Assembly (NCBI RefSeq): GCF_013466985.1
Contig: NZ_CP059164.1
Coordinates: 3,233,001 to 3,297,000 of the forward strand
DNA from: Nocardioides ungokensis
GTDB taxonomy: Bacteria > Actinomycetota > Actinomycetes > Propionibacteriales > Nocardioidaceae
Length of the DNA: 64,000 bases
Direction of reading: 5' to 3'
Shown: positions 48,738 to 61,206 of the stretch, piece by piece
Layout of the letters: the number at the start of each line of letters is the position of its first letter
Position numbering within the stretch: position 1 is the stretch's first letter
Program-made: the position numbers and the translations under genes
The notes under the pieces: generated by a model
Told to the model about the DNA's origin: nothing
Seen by the model: only the letters and a program-made list of their open reading frames with translations
Databases searched by the model: none

Positions 48738-50257
48738 CGGGCCGCTCCTTCCAGGGCAGGGGCCTTGTCGAGCAGCGGGCCGCCCCACTGCTCCAGCAGC
48801 GCCGCCTCGAGGGCCGCGCCGACCCGGTAGAGCCGGTCGTCGGCCAGCGCCGGGGCGAGGATCTGGACGCCGGCGGGCAGACCGTCCTCGTCGGCGAGGC
48901 CGCTGGGCACCGAGATGCCGGGCACGCCGGCCAGGTTGGCGGGGATCGTGGCGAGGTCGTTGAGGTACATCGCCATCGGGTCGTCGAGCTTCTCCCCGAG
49001 CTTGAACGCCGTGGTGGGCGCGGTCGGCGAGACCAGGACGTCGGCCCGCTCGAACGCCGCGGCGAAGTCCCGGCTGATCAGCGTGCGCACCTTCTGCGCC
49101 TGCCCGTAGTAGGCGTCGTAGTAGCCGCTGGACAGCGCGTAGGTGCCGAGGATGATGCGGCGCTTGACCTCGTCGCCGAAACCGGCGTCTCGGGTGGCTC
49201 GCATGACCTCCTCGGCGCTGGGGTTCTCGACACCCTCGGGCAGCACCCGCATGCCATAGCGCATCGCGTCGAACTTCGCGAGGTTGCTGGATGCCTCGGC
49301 CGGCAGGATCAGGTAGTACGTCGCCAGCGCGTGGACGAAGCTCGGGCAGGACACCTCCACGACCTCGGCGCCGGCCTTGACCATCAGGTCGACGGACTCC
49401 TGGAAGCGGGCCAGCACGCCGGCCTGGTAGCCCTCACCACCGAGCTCCGTGACGACGCCGATGCGCACCCCGGTCAGGTCGCCGGCCGCACCCCTGCGGG
49501 CCGCGTCGACGAGCGACGCGAGCGGCTGGTCGATGCTGGTGGAGTCGAGCGGGTCGTGCCCGCCGATCACCTCGTGCAGCAGCGCGGAGTCGAGCACGGT
49601 GCGGGTCACCGGACCGGCCTGGTCCAGGGAGTTGGCCAGCGCCACCAGCCCGTAGCGCGACACCCCGCCGTAGGTCGGCTTCACACCCACGGTGCCGGTG
49701 ACGGCGCCGGGCTGGCGGATCGATCCGCCGGTGTCGGTGCCGATGGCCAGAGGAGCCTCGAAGGCCGCCACGGCCGCGGCCGAGCCACCGCCGGAGCCGC
49801 CCGGGATCCGGTCGAGGTCCCACGGGTTGTGCGTCGGGCCGTACGCCGAGTGCTCGGTGGAGGAGCCCATCGCGAACTCGTCCATGTTGGTCTTGCCGAG
49901 GATCGGCAGGCCCGCCTGCTTCAGCCGCGCGACGACCGTGGCGTCGTACGGCGGGATCCAGCCCTCGAGGATCTTCGAGCCGCAGGTCGTCGGCAGCCCC
50001 TGGGTCGCGAGCACGTCCTTGACCGCGATCGGGACGCCGTCGAGCGCCGATGCGGGCGAGCCCGCGGCGCGGCGCTCATCGGCGGCGGCCGCCTGGGCCA
50101 GGGCCCCCTCGGCGTCGACGTGGAGGAACGCGTGCACGGCACCGTCGACCTCGGCGATGCGGTCGAGGTGGGCGCGGGTGAGCTCGACCGAGGTGGTCTC
50201 CCCCGCCGCCAGAGCGTCGGCGAGCTCCGCGGCCGTGCGCCGCGTCAGCCCGCTCAC
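48734..50257 (-). CDS. gatA: Glu-tRNA(Gln)/Asp-tRNA(Asn) amidotransferase subunit A
   Basis: A 507-residue amidase-signature protein. The catalytic Ser-cisSer-Lys triad lies in [14 protein letters not shown] (Lys) and [15 protein letters not shown] / [13 protein letters not shown] (serines), as in other amidase-signature enzymes. It releases ammonia from glutamine for GatB. The start GTG at 50257 overlaps the gatC stop (GTGA), and the stop overlaps the gatB ATG. The frame is intact and all catalytic parts are present. Confidence 0.97.
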   Translation of the reverse strand: MSGLTRRTAAELADALAAGETTSVELTRAHLDRIAEVDGAVHAFLHVDAEGALAQAAAADERRAAGSPASALDGVPIAVKDVLATQGLPTTCGSKILEGWIPPYDATVVARLKQAGLPILGKTNMDEFAMGSSTEHSAYGPTHNPWDLDRIPGGSGGGSAAAVAAFEAPLAIGTDTGGSIRQPGAVTGTVGVKPTYGGVSRYGLVALANSLDQAGPVTRTVLDSALLHEVIGGHDPLDSTSIDQPLASLVDAARRGAAGDLTGVRIGVVTELGGEGYQAGVLARFQESVDLMVKAGAEVVEVSCPSFVHALATYYLILPAEASSNLAKFDAMRYGMRVLPEGVENPSAEEVMRATRDAGFGDEVKRRIILGTYALSSGYYDAYYGQAQKVRTLISRDFAAAFERADVLVSPTAPTTAFKLGEKLDDPMAMYLNDLATIPANLAGVPGISVPSGLADEDGLPAGVQILAPALADDRLYRVGAALEAALLEQWGGPLLDKAPALEGAAR

Positions 50258-50596
50258 TGCTCGTCCCCGAGGATCCGCGGGACCGCGAACCGCTGCTGCT
50301 CCCTGCGCCGGGGCACCGGAGAGCGCCTGCTCGGCGGTCAGGCACGGGCGCACGACGTCCTCACGGAAGACGTTGGTCATCGGGAGCGCGTGCGAGGTCG
50401 GCGGGACGTCGTCGCCGGCGACTCCGCTGATCGAGGCGACCGACTCCAGGATCACCGACAGCTGCGGCGCGAGGTGGTCGAGCTCGGCGTCGTCGAGGTC
50501 GATCCGGGCGAGGTTCGCCAGGTGCGCGACCTCGTCGCGGGTGATCTCGACACGGTCGCTGCGCGACGTGCTCGATCCGGGGGTGTCTTCAGGCAT
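50254..50596 (-). CDS. gatC: Glu-tRNA(Gln)/Asp-tRNA(Asn) amidotransferase subunit C (one frameshift)
   Basis: A subunit of about 114 residues that stabilises GatA. The conserved core is [36 protein letters not shown]. It has a short N-terminal extension ([17 protein letters not shown]). An extra G near 50303 moves the end to another frame: SGAPAQ, then [15 protein letters not shown]. The last two segments are the expected C-terminal belt. As gatCAB is essential in organisms lacking GlnRS, this break is almost certainly a sequence error. Confidence 0.94.
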
Positions 50597-50627
50597 GGGC
50601 TCAATCCTAGGAGAGCCCGTCCGGAGC

Positions 50628-51431
50628 TCAGCGGCAGCCCGCTGGCCCGGGCTGGGCCGGTGGTCCGCAGGGTGGGTTCTTCTGGTGCCCCTTGGCCTGC
50701 GTCGGCAGCGGGTGGTGGGACGGCTCCGCGGGCTCCTGCGTGGGCGGCGGCGACGCCGAGGGCTGCACCGGCGATGCGGTGGGCCACGCCGTCGGCGTCG
50801 TGGTGCCCGATCCGCTGCCGCCCGATCCGCTGCCGCCCGATCCGCTCCCGCCCGACCCGCTCCCGCCCGACCCGGTGCCCGATCCGGTGCCCGACCCGTT
50901 GCCTGATCCGGAGCTCCAGCCCGTGCTCGATCCCGACGCCGTCCCGGACCCAGCGCCGGACCCGGTGGCCGAGCCCGTGCTTCCGGGACGGGTGCTCGGG
51001 TCGGTCGCGGCCGTGGGTTGCGGGCTGCCGGTGGCCTGCGGGACCGCCGCTCGCGGGGAGGCACCCACCGTCGGGCCGGTCAGCGTGGCAAGGCTCTCGC
51101 CCACGCCGGGCGCGCCTGCGGAGGACGAGCGCACGACCACGGTCGCGCTCCGTGCCGGCGACCTGAGCGCGACCGGATCTCGGATCACCAACCGCCCGGC
51201 AGAGAGGTCGCGGGGGCCGTCGGGGGAAGCACCCTGCACGGACGTGCCCGGGGCCCGTGCCGCCGGGGTGACCCCGTCCGAGCCGGCGACCAGGGTGGAG
51301 GCCACGGCCACACCACCGACGATCACGGACGCTCCGGTGACCGCGACCAGGGCGGCACGACCACGCGGGGTCCGCCACCCCCAGGGGTGTCGCGCCTCGC
51401 CACGATGGCGGCTCACGTCGTTTCCGGTCAC
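50628..51431 (-). CDS. Single-pass low-complexity protein, paralogue 1
   Basis: A 267-residue protein from GTG 51431. A basic cytoplasmic N terminus ([17 protein letters not shown]) precedes one membrane helix ([25 protein letters not shown]). A long extracytoplasmic stretch of low complexity follows, including a GSG/GGS repeat encoded by near-identical 15-base units at about 50805-50910. The C terminus has [25 protein letters not shown]. The N-terminal region and the LPTQA-x-GH tail match the protein at 52023-52661. Function unknown; likely a cell-wall-spanning or surface protein. Confidence 0.65.
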   Translation of the reverse strand: MTGNDVSRHRGEARHPWGWRTPRGRAALVAVTGASVIVGGVAVASTLVAGSDGVTPAARAPGTSVQGASPDGPRDLSAGRLVIRDPVALRSPARSATVVVRSSSAGAPGVGESLATLTGPTVGASPRAAVPQATGSPQPTAATDPSTRPGSTGSATGSGAGSGTASGSSTGWSSGSGNGSGTGSGTGSGGSGSGGSGSGGSGSGGSGSGTTTPTAWPTASPVQPSASPPPTQEPAEPSHHPLPTQAKGHQKNPPCGPPAQPGPAGCR

Positions 51432-51544
51432 TGCCGGGAGCGTACGCCGGGCCGGCACCCCTCCCGGGCGACCGAGGCGCCCAGTTCCGCCAGATCAGGT
51501 ACGGCGGCGAATGGCTCGGCTCCACCGGCTCCGTGGGTCGGAGG

Positions 51545-52018
51545 TCAGTGCCGGCCGCCGGAACCGTGGCCACCCGGAGCCGGCTTCGGGTGCGAGGTGG
51601 ACCACGGGGGCTTGCCGTGATGCTTCGGCCGCTTGCCCGGGCTCGCGGACGGCGCCGGGCTGGACGTCGCCGGCGGAGCGCCCGTGGCCCCGGCGGCCGA
51701 CGGTTGGTCCGAGGGGACGGAGGTGGTGGCGGCCGCGTCCGCAACGTCCTTGGGGGCGGTGACGGAGCGATGGGGCACCGGCGCCGACGGCGACCGACGC
51801 TCGGACGTTCCCTGCGCGGATCGCCCGTCGGCCCAGCGGCTCCGGGAGTCCGGGTCCGAGGGACTGGTGAGCGCTACGAGCACGGTCAGGATGACCAGTG
51901 CGACGCCACCCACGACGGCCACCACGGCGCCGCGGCCGACGGAGGCCGAGAGGCGGGCACCCAGCGGTGCTCGGCGGCCACGGTGGCGCACGGCCGAGGC
52001 CGGCTTGCGGCGAGCCAT
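51545..52018 (-). CDS. Single-pass low-complexity protein, paralogue 2
   Basis: A 157-residue protein from ATG 52018. A basic N terminus ([20 protein letters not shown]) is followed by a membrane helix (GAVVAVVGGVALVILTVLVALT), then a Ser/Pro/Ala/Thr-rich extracytoplasmic part and a His/Lys/Gly-rich end (PGKRPKHHGKPPWSTSHPKPAPGGHG). The plan matches its two neighbours although the sequence is less close. It lies four bases after the stop of the upstream paralogue, so they form an operon. Function unknown. Confidence 0.6.
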   Translation of the reverse strand: MARRKPASAVRHRGRRAPLGARLSASVGRGAVVAVVGGVALVILTVLVALTSPSDPDSRSRWADGRSAQGTSERRSPSAPVPHRSVTAPKDVADAAATTSVPSDQPSAAGATGAPPATSSPAPSASPGKRPKHHGKPPWSTSHPKPAPGGHGSGGRH

Positions 52019-52022
52019 CAGC

Positions 52023-52661
<639 letters not shown>

Positions 52662-52866
52662 CCGAGGCATGCTAGGTGGCCCTTGGCGACGACTCCCAAA
52701 CGTCGATCGGGCCGACGGCTCGAGCACGTCATCGACACCTCACCCTTTAGGGCGAACTTGTCGACGGGCTGACTCCAGGAGGCGCCCGAAGTCGCCGCCT
52801 CCACCTACACTCCAGCCACTGGACGCATGCGCTATTCGGGCTTGTGCGCAACGGCGGGAGCAGCGG

Positions 52867-54201
52867 TTGACCACCTCGGTTCGTGAGCGACACGCGCGGT
52901 TGCTCGCCGAGTCGCGCTCGGCCGAGCCGCGGGCGCGGCTGGCCCAGGCCTCGACCCGGGCGGAGTTCCTGCTGCGGCTCTCGCGCACCGTCTCCGCCAT
53001 CCAGAACCCCCAGCGTGCGCTGGACACCCTCGTCTCGGTCCTGCTCGAGGAGATGGTCGACGTCGCCCAGGTGGTCGTCCGCTCCGGCCCGTGGCAGCTG
53101 GTCTCCGGAGCCGTGCAGGACGGCCCGATCCACAGCTCCGCCGCCCGGATCGTCGAAGGCACCCCCGTCGACCTCGACAACGCGCTGCGCCGCGGCCTGC
53201 GCGACGACGTGGTGCTGCCCAAGTCCGGCACGGCGCGACGTCAGGCCCTGGCCGACTTCATCCCTGACGCCGAGCTGGTGGACGAGGTCGACGCACTGGG
53301 CAGCGAGCAGCTCGCCGTACTCCCCCTCAACGCCCGTGGCCGGTCCTTCGGCGTGCTGGTCATCGGCCGCGCGCCCGGCTTCGGCTTCGGCGACGCGCAG
53401 AACTTCCTCGACGACCTCGCCGCGCGCATCGCGGTCGGCCTCGACGCGACCCTGGTCGTCGCCGAGAGCCGGTACGTCGCGTCGGTGCTGCGCCGCTCGC
53501 TGGCCCCCACCGACCTCCCGAAGGTGCCGGGCCTGACGCTGGCGACCTACTACCGGGTCGCGCACCAGTCCCAGGAGCTCGGCGGCGACTTCCTCGACAT
53601 CCACGGTCCCGAGGACGACCTGATCTTGTTGTGCGGCGACGTGGCCGGCAAGGGCGTCGAGGCAGCGGTGCACGCGAAGCGGATCCGCAACGCGGTCCGC
53701 ACGGCCTCCCTCGTCGATCGCAGCCCGAGCGCGATCCTCGGACTGACCAACCGCGTGCTGGTGTCGGAGGCCGAGGAGTTCTCCGAGGGCATGGCCACCG
53801 GCGTGTGCGCCCGGCTCCGTCCCGAGGGCGGCACGATGCGGGTGGACCTGGCCAACGCCGGACACCCCGCCGCGCTGCTGATCCGCGCCGACGGCACCGT
53901 CGAGGAGGTGGTCGCCGACGGCGTGGCCCTCGCCCTGATCGACAACACCACCTATACCGACACCGAGCTCACGCTGCGCCCGCGGGACACGCTGCTCGTC
54001 CACACCGACGGCGTGACCGAGGCCCGCGGCGTGGACGACCTCTTCGGCGACCGGCGGCTGCGCGACTGCCTGCACGGGTTGGGCGGGCTGCCGCCCTCGG
54101 CGATCATCGAGTCGATCGCGGTCGCCGTGTCCGACCATCTCGGCGCGGCGCCACGACGACATCGCCGTCTTCGCAGCACAGTTCATCCGGAACCTTCGTG
54201 A
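52867..54201 (+). CDS. GAF-SpoIIE-type PP2C serine phosphatase
   Basis: The likely start is TTG 52867 (LTTSVRERHARLL), which has GGGAG upstream. Residues about 30-190 form a GAF-like sensor (EFLLRLSRTVSAIQNPQRALDTL, then LAVLPLNARGRSFGVLVIGRAPG). From about residue 205 comes the SpoIIE PP2C fold: LRRSLAPTDLPKVPGLTLATYYRVA, QELGGDFLDI, LLCGDVAGKGVEAA, HPAALLIRADG and LLVHTDGVTEARG, with metal-binding aspartates present. An indel near 54150 moves HDDIAVFAAQFIRNLR to the frame that continues without a stop into the B12 module at 54221. It may therefore be one fused protein. Confidence 0.85.
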   Translation: MTTSVRERHARLLAESRSAEPRARLAQASTRAEFLLRLSRTVSAIQNPQRALDTLVSVLLEEMVDVAQVVVRSGPWQLVSGAVQDGPIHSSAARIVEGTPVDLDNALRRGLRDDVVLPKSGTARRQALADFIPDAELVDEVDALGSEQLAVLPLNARGRSFGVLVIGRAPGFGFGDAQNFLDDLAARIAVGLDATLVVAESRYVASVLRRSLAPTDLPKVPGLTLATYYRVAHQSQELGGDFLDIHGPEDDLILLCGDVAGKGVEAAVHAKRIRNAVRTASLVDRSPSAILGLTNRVLVSEAEEFSEGMATGVCARLRPEGGTMRVDLANAGHPAALLIRADGTVEEVVADGVALALIDNTTYTDTELTLRPRDTLLVHTDGVTEARGVDDLFGDRRLRDCLHGLGGLPPSAIIESIAVAVSDHLGAAPRRHRRLRSTVHPEPS

Positions 54202-54220
54202 CGGCCCGCGCCGGCCGCGG

Positions 54221-55213
54221 TTGGAGGGCGCCGACCTCGACGCCTACTGGACGGCCGTGGTCGACGCCGACGAGCGCGCGGCCCACGCCACGGCGCGGCC
54301 GCCCTCGACCGCGGGGTGCCGCTGGAGGAGGTGCTCCGTGGCCTGGTCATCGCTTCCCAGCGTCGGGTCGGCGAGCTCTGGGCGGGCAACGGCTGGACGG
54401 TGGCCCCGCGAGCACGCCAGCGACCGCGAAGCGAGTCGGTGGTGCGACGGCTCGGCGAGGCGGTGCCGATGCCCGCGGCCGGTCCGGCTGACCGTTGGGT
54501 GCGTCGAGCGCGAGTGGCACGCCCTGCCCGCTCTGGTCGTGGCGCTCACCCTGCGGGCTCACGGCTGCCGCGTCACCTACCTGGGTGCCAGCGCCTCGCG
54601 CGACCACCTCGTCAGCGCGATCCTCGACACCGGCCCCGCGCCGTGCTGCTGAGCGCCTCGCTCAACTCGACGCTGCCGCGCGTGCGGCGCCAGGTCGAGG
54701 CCGTGCGTGGCACCGGCACCCCCGTGGTCCTCGGCGGCCGCGCGCTCGACAGCGCGCGGGTGCGCGCCCAGCGGCTCGGGGCCACGGCGTACGCCTGCAC
54801 GCCCGAGGATGCGCTCGCGCTGCTCCCCTCACTGCCCGTGCACGTCGGCCCGGCCGGTCCGCTGCGGCACCCGGGGGCGGTCGAGGCCCGCAGCATCGAG
54901 GCGGAGAGCGACTCGATCAGTCGCGACGTCGTCGTCGCGACGACGGCCCGCCTCGGCGTGGTGCGGGAGCACGGCACGACCTCGCGAGACGACTGGCGGG
55001 TGCTGCTGTCGACGTTCGCCCCCACGTGGTCGACTGCCTTGCCGGCGCGCGGCTCACCGAGGACCCCACCGTCTACTCCGAGACCCGCGACTGGCTGGCC
55101 GGGGTGCTGAGCGGCCGGGGCGCCGCTCTGCGGCGGTCACCGTCCTCGAGGAAGCGCTCGCGCAGCGACTGCACGACCACCCCGAGGCCGTCAGCCTCCT
55201 CGGGGGCGCCTGA
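54221..55213 (+). CDS. CarH-like cobalamin-binding module (frameshifted), possibly fused to the phosphatase
   Basis: Joining frames gives about 330 residues. A four-helix cap (ADLDAYWTAVVDADERAAHATA, LEEVLRGLVIASQRRVGELW) ends in W-AGNGWTVAR-EH once one C of the run near 54408-54411 is removed. That is the W-x9-EH signature of CarH-type photosensory B12 domains. The Rossmann B12-binding domain follows: LTVGCVEREWHALPALVVALTLRAHG, with E-x-H for lower ligand, VTYLGASASRDHLVSAIL, LLSASLNSTLPRVRRQVEAVRGTGTPVVLGGRAL. A C-terminal helical part (VVDCLAGARLTEDPTVYSETRDWLAGVL, ending SLLGGA) is extra. At least five indels are needed. The family is clear, light sensing is inferred. Confidence 0.65.
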
Positions 55214-55404
55214 TCCCGACCCCACCAACGGCGACTGCGACGGGACCGGGCTGAAGATCAAGGCCCAGCTCACGCTCGTGGCCAACGCGATGTACGTCGG
55301 CTAGCGCCGGGGCCTTTCGGGGACCGGGGCCTCCGGTCCGCGCGCCGTACCCAACCGATCCTCCTCGGGCGGCATCTTTACGGGTGACCACAGGGGGAAG
55401 ATCG

Positions 55405-55925
55405 ATGGCGACACCACTCACGGACGACGAGTTCACCGAGCTCGTCCATGCCGCCGGGCCGGGGCTGTACCGCACGGCGTACCTGATGCTCGGCGACCAC
55501 CAGCTGGCCGAGGACCTCGTCCAGACCGCGCTGGCCAAGACGTACGCGTCGTGGGGGAAGGTCAGGGACCGGGAGGCGGCCCCGGTCTACGCCCGGGTCG
55601 TGCTCGCCAACACCGCCGCCTCGTGGTTCCGACGCCGGTCGTGGCGCAAGGAGCACCCGGCCGAGGACCGTGCCCGAGCACGTCACGGAGCCCGACACCC
55701 AGCAACCGCCCGCGCCTCGTGAACGCGTTGCGACACCTGCCACCGCGCCAGCGCGCGGTCGTCGTGCTGCGCTACTACGACGACCTCAGCGTCCGCGAGG
55801 TCGCCGACGCCCTCGGCTGCTCCGAGGGCACGGTGAAGAGCCAGACCTCCGACGCCCTTGCCCGCCTGCGCACGCTGCTCGGCGATGACGTCGTGCCCAC
55901 CATCGAGGGAGCCCACCATGACTGA
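55405..55925 (+). CDS. SigE-family ECF RNA polymerase sigma factor (one frameshift)
   Basis: About 173 residues. Region 2 is [41 protein letters not shown], with the promoter-melting [31 protein letters not shown]. Region 4 ([51 protein letters not shown]) binds the -35 element. An indel near 55670 joins them. The ATG at 55405 follows AGGGGGAAG. The stop overlaps the ATG of the next gene (55918), a membrane protein that may act as its regulator. This is the SigE-like group typical of Streptomyces and Nocardioides. Confidence 0.88.
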
Positions 55926-57034
55926 CCGTCTCTCGAACCTGCTCCACGACGCGGCCTCGACCCTCGACGCCCCCTCACTCTCCGCCGACACGGCGATGAC
56001 GCAGGGGCGTCGGTTGCGGCAGCGGCGACGCGCCCGGACCGCACTGGCCGGCGCCGTCGCGGTCGTGCTCGTCGCCGTCGGCGCGTCGGTCGCGACCCAG
56101 GCCCTGACCGGCGGGGACGACGCCGTCTCGCCGGCCGATCAGGTCGGCTACGAGCAGCACGGCGCGTGGGCCCTCGGCAACCAGGTCCACGTCGGCAACC
56201 ACACCGTGAAGGTGTCCGGCAAGAGCCCACTGGCCATCCCGATCGGCTACACCGCCGTCGGCGCCCTGGTCGGGGTGGTGGACCTGGCGACTGACGACGA
56301 CCGGTCGTCCATCATGCTCGTGACCCCCGACGGGACGACGCGCCAGCTCGGGAAGCTCGGTGAGATCGGGTCCGACCCGGGGAGTTCGGTGATCGTGTAC
56401 GCCCGGGCCACCCGAGCCGGACACCTGGGAGCTCGTTGCCCTCGACCTCGCAAGCGGCGCGAAGCGGACTGTCGGCACCCCGTGGCAGGCCAAGCAGGCG
56501 CCTCAGCTGAGCATGTCCGGCGACTTGGTCGTCTACGACCGCGGCCACCTGATGGTGACCGTCGACTGGCGAACGGCGAGACCGGACGCCTTCCCAGGCC
56601 CCCGGCAAAGAGATCGGAATGACCATCACCCAGTCGTTCGGGCACGGCGGCTACCTGAGCGCCCCGCTCCAGACGGAACCGACCGACGTCTGGCACCTGC
56701 GCGGACTGCCCGACGGTGATCTCCTGGGAAGCTTCCCGTCGAACGGGGACAGCTGGGGCAGATGTCTCCCGACGGCCGCTTCGTGATGACCGGCGGCAAC
56801 GGCTCGGTCACCGTCTACGCCACCGGCAGCGAGAAGGCCACTCCCCTGGAGCTGGCTGGCTCCGTCAGCGACTACGGCTGGACCCCGGACGGCCACGTGG
56901 TCGGCGCGAAGGCCTCACACGTCGAGGTCTGCGACCCGACCGATGGCTCCTGCGAGAACGTAGGCGAGCTCGACGGCGACCGTCTGGAGGTTGCCCGCGG
57001 CGCGTTCGACACGGACCCGATGGCCGGCGGCTGA
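55918..57034 (+). CDS. Membrane-anchored beta-propeller-like protein, sigma-factor partner (frameshifted)
   Basis: About 372 residues. A basic cytoplasmic N terminus ([38 protein letters not shown]) is followed by one membrane helix ([20 protein letters not shown]) and an extracytoplasmic domain of WD40/TolB-like repeats, for example [43 protein letters not shown] and [13 protein letters not shown]. Indels near 56405, 56575 and 56735 break it. Overlap with the sigma gene (ATGACTGA) suggests a role in its control, but no zinc anti-sigma motif is visible. Confidence 0.7.
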
Positions 57035-57056
57035 GCACGGCATAGGCTCCGCCCTC

Positions 57057-57557
57057 GTGACGGACGACTACCGCAGCGAAGACACCCTGACCGGCAGCGA
57101 GCGCGAGCAGCTCGAGGCGTTCCTCCACGACAACCGGCTGGAGGTCGTGGCCCTCCTCGACGGCGTCACCGAGGAGCAGGCCCGGCGCCGCCTGGTGCCG
57201 TCGCTGACGACACTCCTGGCACTGGTCAAGCATGCGACCTTCGTGGAGAAGGTGTGGTTCCACGTCTCGCTCGCCGGCCGGACCCGGGCGGAGCTCGGCC
57301 TGCCGGAGGCCGCGGAGGACAGCTGGGTCCTCACCGACGAGGACACGATTGAGTCGGTGCTGGCCGGCTACCGCCGGGCGTGGACCGAGGCCGACGAGAT
57401 CGCCGCGGCGTACACGCTGGACGACCTCGCCGTGCACAACCGTCGTGGCCCCCTGACGCTGCGGTGGATCTACGCGCACATGCTCGAGGAGCTGGCCCGC
57501 CACGCCGGCCACGGCGACATCCTCCGGGAGCAGATCCTGGCCGCCGACGCCGGCTGA
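57057..57557 (+). CDS. DinB-like/DUF664 metalloenzyme-fold protein
   Basis: A 166-residue four-helix-bundle protein starting at GTG 57057. Features are SEREQLEAFLHDNRLEVVALLDGVTEEQARRRLVPSLTTLLALVKHATFVEKVWF, with a His (VKHATFVEKVWFH), and TLRWIYAHMLEELARHAGHGDILREQI, with two more histidines, which together make the metal site. This is the DUF664 subgroup, thiol-dependent S-transferase-like in actinobacteria, where mycothiol is the usual cosubstrate. Activity is not predictable. It ends 13 bases from the convergent ligA stop. Confidence 0.88.
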   Translation: MTDDYRSEDTLTGSEREQLEAFLHDNRLEVVALLDGVTEEQARRRLVPSLTTLLALVKHATFVEKVWFHVSLAGRTRAELGLPEAAEDSWVLTDEDTIESVLAGYRRAWTEADEIAAAYTLDDLAVHNRRGPLTLRWIYAHMLEELARHAGHGDILREQILAADAG

Positions 57558-57569
57558 CGCGCGGGCGCC

Positions 57570-60419
<2,850 letters not shown>

Positions 60420-60505
60420 GCGTCGACAACCCCGCGGCGGGGGTGTGGTCCAGACCACGTCGAACAATTCGCCTGACCGGGAATCGCCCCGACACCTACC
60501 CTGTT

Positions 60506-60534
60506 CGATGAAACGAAACCGTTTCGTTTCATCG
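60506..60534. promoter_or_regulatory. 29-base perfect inverted repeat, probable TetR operator
   Basis: Arms CGATGAAACGAAAC (60506-60519) and its exact complement (60521-60534) around a single C. The position, 30 bases before the TetR ATG, and the GAAACGAAAC half-site suit autorepression of the TetR-MFS operon. Confidence 0.8.
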
Positions 60535-60564
60535 ATGCAGAGCTGCACCAGGACAGGGAGACCC

Positions 60565-61206
60565 ATGACGCCCGGCCACGCCACCGACGCCGCGGTCAGC
60601 CGACCCCGGGTCGAGGGCGATCGCGAGCAGGAGATCCTCGACGCCACCCTCGAGGTGCTCGGGGACGTCGGCTACGACCGGCTCACCATGGACGCGGTCG
60701 CCACCCGCGCCAAGGCGTCGAAGGCCACGCTCTACCGGCGCTGGAACGGCAAGGTCAGCCTGGTCATCGACGCCCTGCTCTCCGCGAAGAGCACCCCGGA
60801 GATGCCCGACACCGGCAGCCTGCGAGGCGACCTCATCGCGTCGTTCTGCGGCATGGGCGGCCTGACCGACGAGCAGTCCGTGGCCACCTTCGCCAGCGTC
60901 ATCACCGCGATCCACCGGGACCAGGACTTCGCGGCGGCCTTCCGGCGCGAGGTCGTCGGCCCCAAGGCCGCCCTGTCCCACGCCATCTTCGAGCGCGCCC
61001 GGGACCGCGGCGAGCTCTGCCCGGGCGTCGACATCGACCTCTTCGCCCCCGCACTCGCAGGCATCGTCCTGCACCGCATGTACGTCATGGGTGAGCTGCC
61101 CGACGAGGAGCTCATCACCAAGGTCATCGACCAGATCATCCTCCCGGCCGCCACCGGCCACCACCGACCGTTCAACCCCGATCCCGAAGGACTTGCTCAT
61201 GGCTGA
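60565..61206 (+). CDS. TetR/AcrR family transcriptional regulator
   Basis: A 213-residue repressor. The DNA-binding part is REQEILDATLEVLGDVGYDRLTMDAVATRAKASKATLYRRWNGKVSLV. The C-terminal domain (FASVITAIHRDQDFAAAFRREVVGPKAALSHAIFERARDRGEL) resembles the TetR_C_16/AcrR-like group that controls drug exporters. The ATG at 60565 follows CAGGGAG. An upstream in-frame extension would run over the operator and is rejected. The stop overlaps the exporter ATG by eight bases, so repressor and exporter share a transcript. The ligand is unknown. Confidence 0.93.
   Translation: MTPGHATDAAVSRPRVEGDREQEILDATLEVLGDVGYDRLTMDAVATRAKASKATLYRRWNGKVSLVIDALLSAKSTPEMPDTGSLRGDLIASFCGMGGLTDEQSVATFASVITAIHRDQDFAAAFRREVVGPKAALSHAIFERARDRGELCPGVDIDLFAPALAGIVLHRMYVMGELPDEELITKVIDQIILPAATGHHRPFNPDPEGLAHG

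Noticed and set aside
55214..55404. Possible gene fragment after the B12 module
   Set aside because: The stretch reads DPDPTNGDCDGTGLKIKAQ in one frame, then a stop, with no start or ribosome site. I see nothing else in it apart from the sigma-factor upstream region.
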